A stretch of 64,000 bases of DNA from Dysidea avara (lineage: Eukaryota; Porifera; Demospongiae; Dictyoceratida; Dysideidae): the NCBI RefSeq assembly GCF_963678975.1, contig NC_089273.1, forward strand, positions 9,548,614-9,612,613, given 5' to 3'. The notes under the pieces were generated by a model. That model did no database searches. It was not told the DNA's origin and saw only the letters and a list, made by a program, of their open reading frames with translations. How positions within the stretch are numbered: position 1 is the first letter of the stretch; each line of letters opens with the position of its first letter. Below are positions 61,465-64,000 of this stretch, piece after piece. The translations under genes and the position numbers were made by a program.

Positions 61465-63633
61465 CACACGCATGCACACACATACGCATGCACACACACA
61501 TTTTAAAAAAATTATTAAGCTAGAGAAAATTATTTACTATCAAATGCAAATATTATGTGGTGAAAATCATGTTATGGCATACATAAATGTATATATGTGA
61601 CCCGCTGAACGAAAACCTTACTTGTTTGTATAAGTGTTTTATAGAAGTACATTAGGTAAAAAATAAGTGCTACTTAATTGCTTCAGTAAACAGTGTAGGA
61701 AGACTCAAATTGAAATATCTAATATTGTCTCTTTGTGGAGAGATAGAATATCTTTGTTTAGTTTCTGCACCATAAAGCAAATGTGAATTATGTGTGTTTG
61801 TTTACATTGCGGTAAAACGTAACTTTATGGTCAGTGTTTTAAGCTTCAACAGCCTTCTTGCTTGATAGCATGGATGTAGTTAGGCAAGTCCCAACTCTGT
61901 AGCCTTTGCACTAGAGACTTATAATCAATTAAATGAGTGCCTGTAATTTTTGTCCGTATAGGCACTTTACAAATTGATTGTTTTGCTCTTGTTGTCTATC
62001 ACTGTAACTCTGAAAGCAGTTAGCAGAAAAAGTTGAAACTTTAACAGCTTACTGATTTTTCTCTCTAAACAACAACAAATGTGAAGTTCAGGGAAATTGT
62101 AAATAAGTCGGGTTTTTGCTCAGCGGGTCACATATACATGTAAGGTTTGCTGCAGGTACGTTACTTAAATATTATCACATATGTGTGTAAATATTATCAC
62201 ATATTTGTGTATTACATAGGAAATGGCAACGAGGCTTTCCTGGTTGAAACAGCTATTGTCACTATCACATTTTCCATTATCAGAATTGCAATTGAGGCTT
62301 TCCAAATAATATATTACACAAATTTTTGCTACTTCCTTGAACCTGAAAATAGGATGGAGTTGTACTTGTATTTCCTTGAACCTGAAAATTGGATGGAGTT
62401 GTACTTGTATCCATCTTCAATAGCATTTGTGGTATTTGGGTTAGCAGCCGACTGTCAGTGCCCAGAATCTTGGCAATGGGAGTTTGGTGCTGTCACCATT
62501 TTGATGGCTTGGTTAAACGTGGTGTTGTTTTTGAAGAAATTTCCTTACACAGGAGTCTATGTTTTGATGTTTACACGCATTTTGAAGACAATTTTGAAGA
62601 TGTTGCTGTTACCAATACTGTGTGTGGTTTCCTTTGGTATAACATTTTACATGCTGTTTTTCCGCCCGGTAAGGGAAATTTCCATTCAATTAACACAAAA
62701 TTTTGTATTGATAATATTATGCATATTATTTTATACTCTATGTGTGCATATTGTGTGCACGTGTAAGAGTTATATAAAACATCAAAGCAAGTGCTATACA
62801 CAACAGCATAAGGTGAAGCAGAGTGCTATAATTAGTTTGTCGTGAGGCCATTCTTTGAGTGTTATACGTTTTCTTGGAAAACACTTGTAAGGCGATAGTT
62901 TATCTGGTATACATAGAAGGTGGTCTACAAAGTGAGGTAAACAACGTGTGCAAAACAAAATATTTATTCACAACTCAAGGAAATCCATCATCTTTTACAG
63001 ATGTTCCATTGTGTTCATCTGAGAACACCTTCGTACATTATTTTGGTCATTTAGTGCATCGTCGCTTGGAGCTTACATTTAACCATCTCTTTTAATTCAG
63101 TTTATGTGGCTAGCTAACAACTTACAATAGGAGTTTTGTGTGTGAACCTGATACAAATGTACTAGGGTAAAACTCATTTCAAAATCAAAAAAGTATGGGA
63201 CCACATTTACCTTCACGAGCATGAGAGGGTAGAATATTAAACCATTTAGAAACACAATAGAACATATGAAAGCCTAACGCTTGAAAATGTCGTCCACAGA
63301 TTTCTATTTATACACTGTGTATTGCAGATCACTTGTCATGGTGAATATTACAGTATTTTTATAATTGTAACCTTGTATAATATACATACTCAGGACATGA
63401 AGACAGCTTTTTCATCACCTGCTAACTCCATTCTGAAAACTATGATGTTGACTACTGGAGAGTTTGATTTTGATGATCTATTTTATAACACCGAGGAAGA
63501 AGACTCTAGCCAAGGAACTAATGCAACACAAGCTGTCAATACATTACCAGCTGAAGTTCTTTTCCCTGTAGCTTCATACCTTTTGTGGATTGTATTTGTG
63601 ATAGTGATGCCGATTGTACTGACAAATTTTCTG
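44338..63633 (+). CDS. TRPA-type cation channel 2, 3' end outside the window
   Basis: Twelve exons, GT-AG, phase consistent: 44338-44640, 45925-46028, 46853-46996, 47919-48066, 48207-48370, 53749-53867, 54819-54957, 56982-57057, 59234-59408, 60878-60898, 62220-62668, 63394-63633. That is 694 codons to the end of S6. The post-S6 and C-terminal exons lie beyond 64000. Residues 1-101 are a polar, Ser/Glu-rich N-terminus. Residues about 120-330 hold only four or five ankyrin repeats (GQSALHKAC, GFVPLHYAAKSG, GQTPLCFAS), against about 13 in gene 1. Conserved blocks match gene 1: DVAEVVL, LNHPLSSQLLAYKW (pre-S1), LEPEN.ME, VVLFLKKFPYTGV, and the pore MLTTGEFDF (G636, E637). It has a 39-bp tandem duplication in the S2-S3 region and a 21-nt microexon. 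It is probably a membrane cation channel. The start ATG 44338 is inferred, and an upstream exon is possible (CCCCTAG|G before it looks like an acceptor). Confidence 0.85.
45650..45861 (-). repeat. dispersed repeat with TCAAGACAC terminus, diverged copy
   Basis: On the minus strand it starts TCAAGACACATGGTGGTG and keeps the order of blocks seen at 42007-42703 (CGTGGGTATATCAATAGAAA, CCAAATTTGAGC). It lies in intron 1 of TRPA-like gene 2. Confidence 0.5.
48676..49998. mobile_element. 1.3-kb hAT-like element with perfect 8-bp duplication
   Basis: Ends CAGTGTTCGAATTG and (inverted) CAGTGCTCGAATTG. TGTGTACT flanks both sides exactly (48668-48675 and 49999-50006). A run of 22 G and GGGGTCTGGGGGCATGCTCC lie inside. 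Two direct subrepeats around 48860 and 49025 share TTTTGAA.ATTAACATTCTGAG. No transposase frame. It sits in the 5.4-kb intron 5 of TRPA-like gene 2. Confidence 0.85.
48745..48766 (+). repeat. G22 homopolymer
   Basis: Twenty-two consecutive G, inside the hAT-like element. It can form G-quadruplex structure, and its length is unreliable in assemblies. Confidence 0.9.
50612..50745 (-). repeat. inverted copies of the 28-bp motif and minisatellite monomers
   Basis: GAGATACTCTAATAGTGCAATCAC at 50612-50636 is followed within 30-100 bp by three GTAGAGAGTTCAGC-type units, the reverse complement of the 38775-41850 monomer. The same two repeats are neighbours at 41820-41890 in the opposite orientation. 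Confidence 0.7.
51836..52690. repeat. 73-bp minisatellite, about 12 units
   Basis: The unit runs TTTCCTACACTATTCAGAAA, TTTGACATTTACATGAGATT, TCCTTATTCAAGGACACATG, GCATGCAGTGACA. The word AAGGACAC or a one-base variant occurs 12 times, and some units carry internal deletions. It is flanked at 52800-53420 by a looser array of AGGAAATGTC words in the opposite orientation. It lies in intron 5 of TRPA-like gene 2. Confidence 0.92.
52800..53420. repeat. degenerate AGGAAATGTC-rich array
   Basis: AGGAAATGT and variants recur about ten times at irregular spacing, the reverse complement of the ACATTTCCT word in the adjacent 73-bp array. Probably an older inverted arm of the same satellite. Confidence 0.65.
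54988..55234. mobile_element. MITE with CACTG termini, copy 2
   Basis: 247 bp, ends CACTGCTTGAAGGTTCTTAG and (inverted) CACTGCTTGAAGTTTCTTGG. TTT flanks both sides (54985-54987 and 55235-55237). The interior matches copy 1 (1203-1450) in reverse orientation. It lies just after exon 7 of TRPA-like gene 2. Confidence 0.85.
57866..58366. mobile_element. hAT-like MITE with TCCTAAA(T/C) flanks and a tRNA-like insert
   Basis: The left end CAGTGGCAGAGGAAG and right region CCCCCTTTCCACTGTCTATG are weak inverted partners. TCCTAAAT (57858-57865) and TCCTAAAC (58367-58374) flank it, 7 of 8 identical. The GGGGTCTGAGAGG stretch is typical of such elements. A GACTGCTCTATTAGGG motif lies inside (58238-58260). 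Confidence 0.5.
58122..58185 (+). pseudogene. tRNA-like sequence with A and B boxes
   Basis: TATAGTGGTAAGACA resembles an A box and GTGGTTCAATTCCC a B box, about 40 nt apart. The T stem has only two good pairs, the anticodon loop lacks T33, and the acceptor arms do not pair. It is therefore a decayed tRNA or SINE head, not a functional gene. Confidence 0.5.
58925..58970. repeat. (TTTA)n microsatellite
   Basis: About 11 TTTA units with one TTAA interruption, perhaps the tail of a minus-strand retroelement. Confidence 0.9.
60722..60785. mobile_element. end fragment of a GTGACC-type MITE
   Basis: TGACTGGATTTGTGAAAATA then GGCATGTGGGCACAAACTAC matches the left 60 bp of the 27415 element. No right end. 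In intron 9 of TRPA-like gene 2, just before the microexon. Confidence 0.6.
60878..60898 (+). CDS. 21-nt microexon of TRPA-like gene 2
   Basis: Acceptor TTTTCCCTTACAG, exon TTCCCAATGCTGATTGTCAA G, donor |GTAATT. Phase 1 in and out, encoding FPNADCQ between S1 and S2. Without it, joining exon 9 (…GAA T) to the next exon (GA AAT…) creates a TGA stop. The gene 1 protein has the similar LPNDDVCQ at this place. Confidence 0.8.
61371..61460. repeat. (AC)45 microsatellite
   Basis: Ninety bases of uninterrupted AC, in intron 10 of TRPA-like gene 2. Confidence 0.95.
61597..62131. mobile_element. 535-bp GTGACCC-ended TIR element with ATAT duplication
   Basis: Left end GTGACCCGCTGAACGAAAAC and right end (inverted) GTGACCCGCTGAGCAAAAAC. 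ATAT flanks both sides (61593-61596 and 62132-62135). No ORF. In intron 10 of TRPA-like gene 2, 88 bp before exon 11. Confidence 0.8.
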
Positions 63634-63923
63634 GTATGTCCTGTATGAAGAGTATTTGTGACTGCACCTTTCCACACAAAATTCTAACTTAGGTATTCAA
63701 AAAGTAAAGCTGTATATGGCTCTAATGCTTTTAGTTTTAACATAATGTAAGTATAACAATCTGTGAGTAAATAATTACAGAATTGTCTCTAAATGCATCA
63801 GTGTTCTTTCCCAGAGTTGTGCTGCATGAAACTGATTCTGCATACTATGTAGCTACTTATGTACACTTACAAACATGACCTAATTTGAGGAAACTGTTGA
63901 TCTACATTCTACACACATCAAAT

Positions 63924-64000
63924 GTGACCGGATTTCATATAACAAGGCTTCCACACACACAAAATCAAACTTACGATTTTACCAGAAATGGATTGCTGGT
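63924..64000. mobile_element. GTGACC-ended MITE, cut by the window end
   Basis: Starts GTGACCGGATTTCATATAAC then AAGGCTTCCACACACACAAA, the left end of the 10888-11120 family. Confidence 0.6.

Overview
This is AT-rich, repeat-dense, intron-rich animal DNA. Many short introns with GT-AG borders, short-period satellites, many MITE-like DNA transposons and the gene content (a STAND/NB-ARC ATPase, an IgGFc-binding plus sushi receptor, two TRPA-type channels) fit an invertebrate genome, most plausibly a demosponge. The species call is an inference. No bacterial-style operons, rRNA or intact tRNA genes were seen.

Layout: 1-2470 has no gene I can support. 2471-4308 (+) is the long exon of an NB-ARC (Apaf-1/NLR-like) protein. 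4309-9168 is transposon and repeat sequence. 9169-17298 (-) is a five-exon gene that I assembled from splice phases: signal peptide, IgGFc-binding N-terminal domain, two sushi modules and a short hydrophobic tail. Its 3.6-kb first intron carries a 5'-truncated non-LTR retrotransposon with a zinc knuckle and a restriction-like endonuclease. 17350-27849 is gene-poor and holds a Mutator-like element with a 9-bp target duplication, several MITEs and LINE fragments. 27937-36058 (+) is a complete 17-exon TRPA-type channel (1219 aa predicted) with a TATA box. 36059-44337 is an intergenic gap with a 3-kb minisatellite, a 323-bp near-perfect fold-back and a hAT-like MITE. 44338-63633 (+) is a second, head-to-tail TRPA paralogue that runs out of the window after S6. 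It has a much shorter ankyrin domain, a 21-nt microexon and a 39-bp in-frame duplication.

How the genes may work together: the TRPA pair is a tandem duplication with matching exon phases in the channel half, and probably encodes membrane cation channels used in sensing. The IgGFc/sushi protein looks like a secreted or single-pass surface recognition molecule, and the NB-ARC protein like a cytosolic signalling ATPase. The sequence shows no direct link between these two and the channels. Exon models come from reading frame, splice motifs, phase and paralogue comparison, without transcripts.
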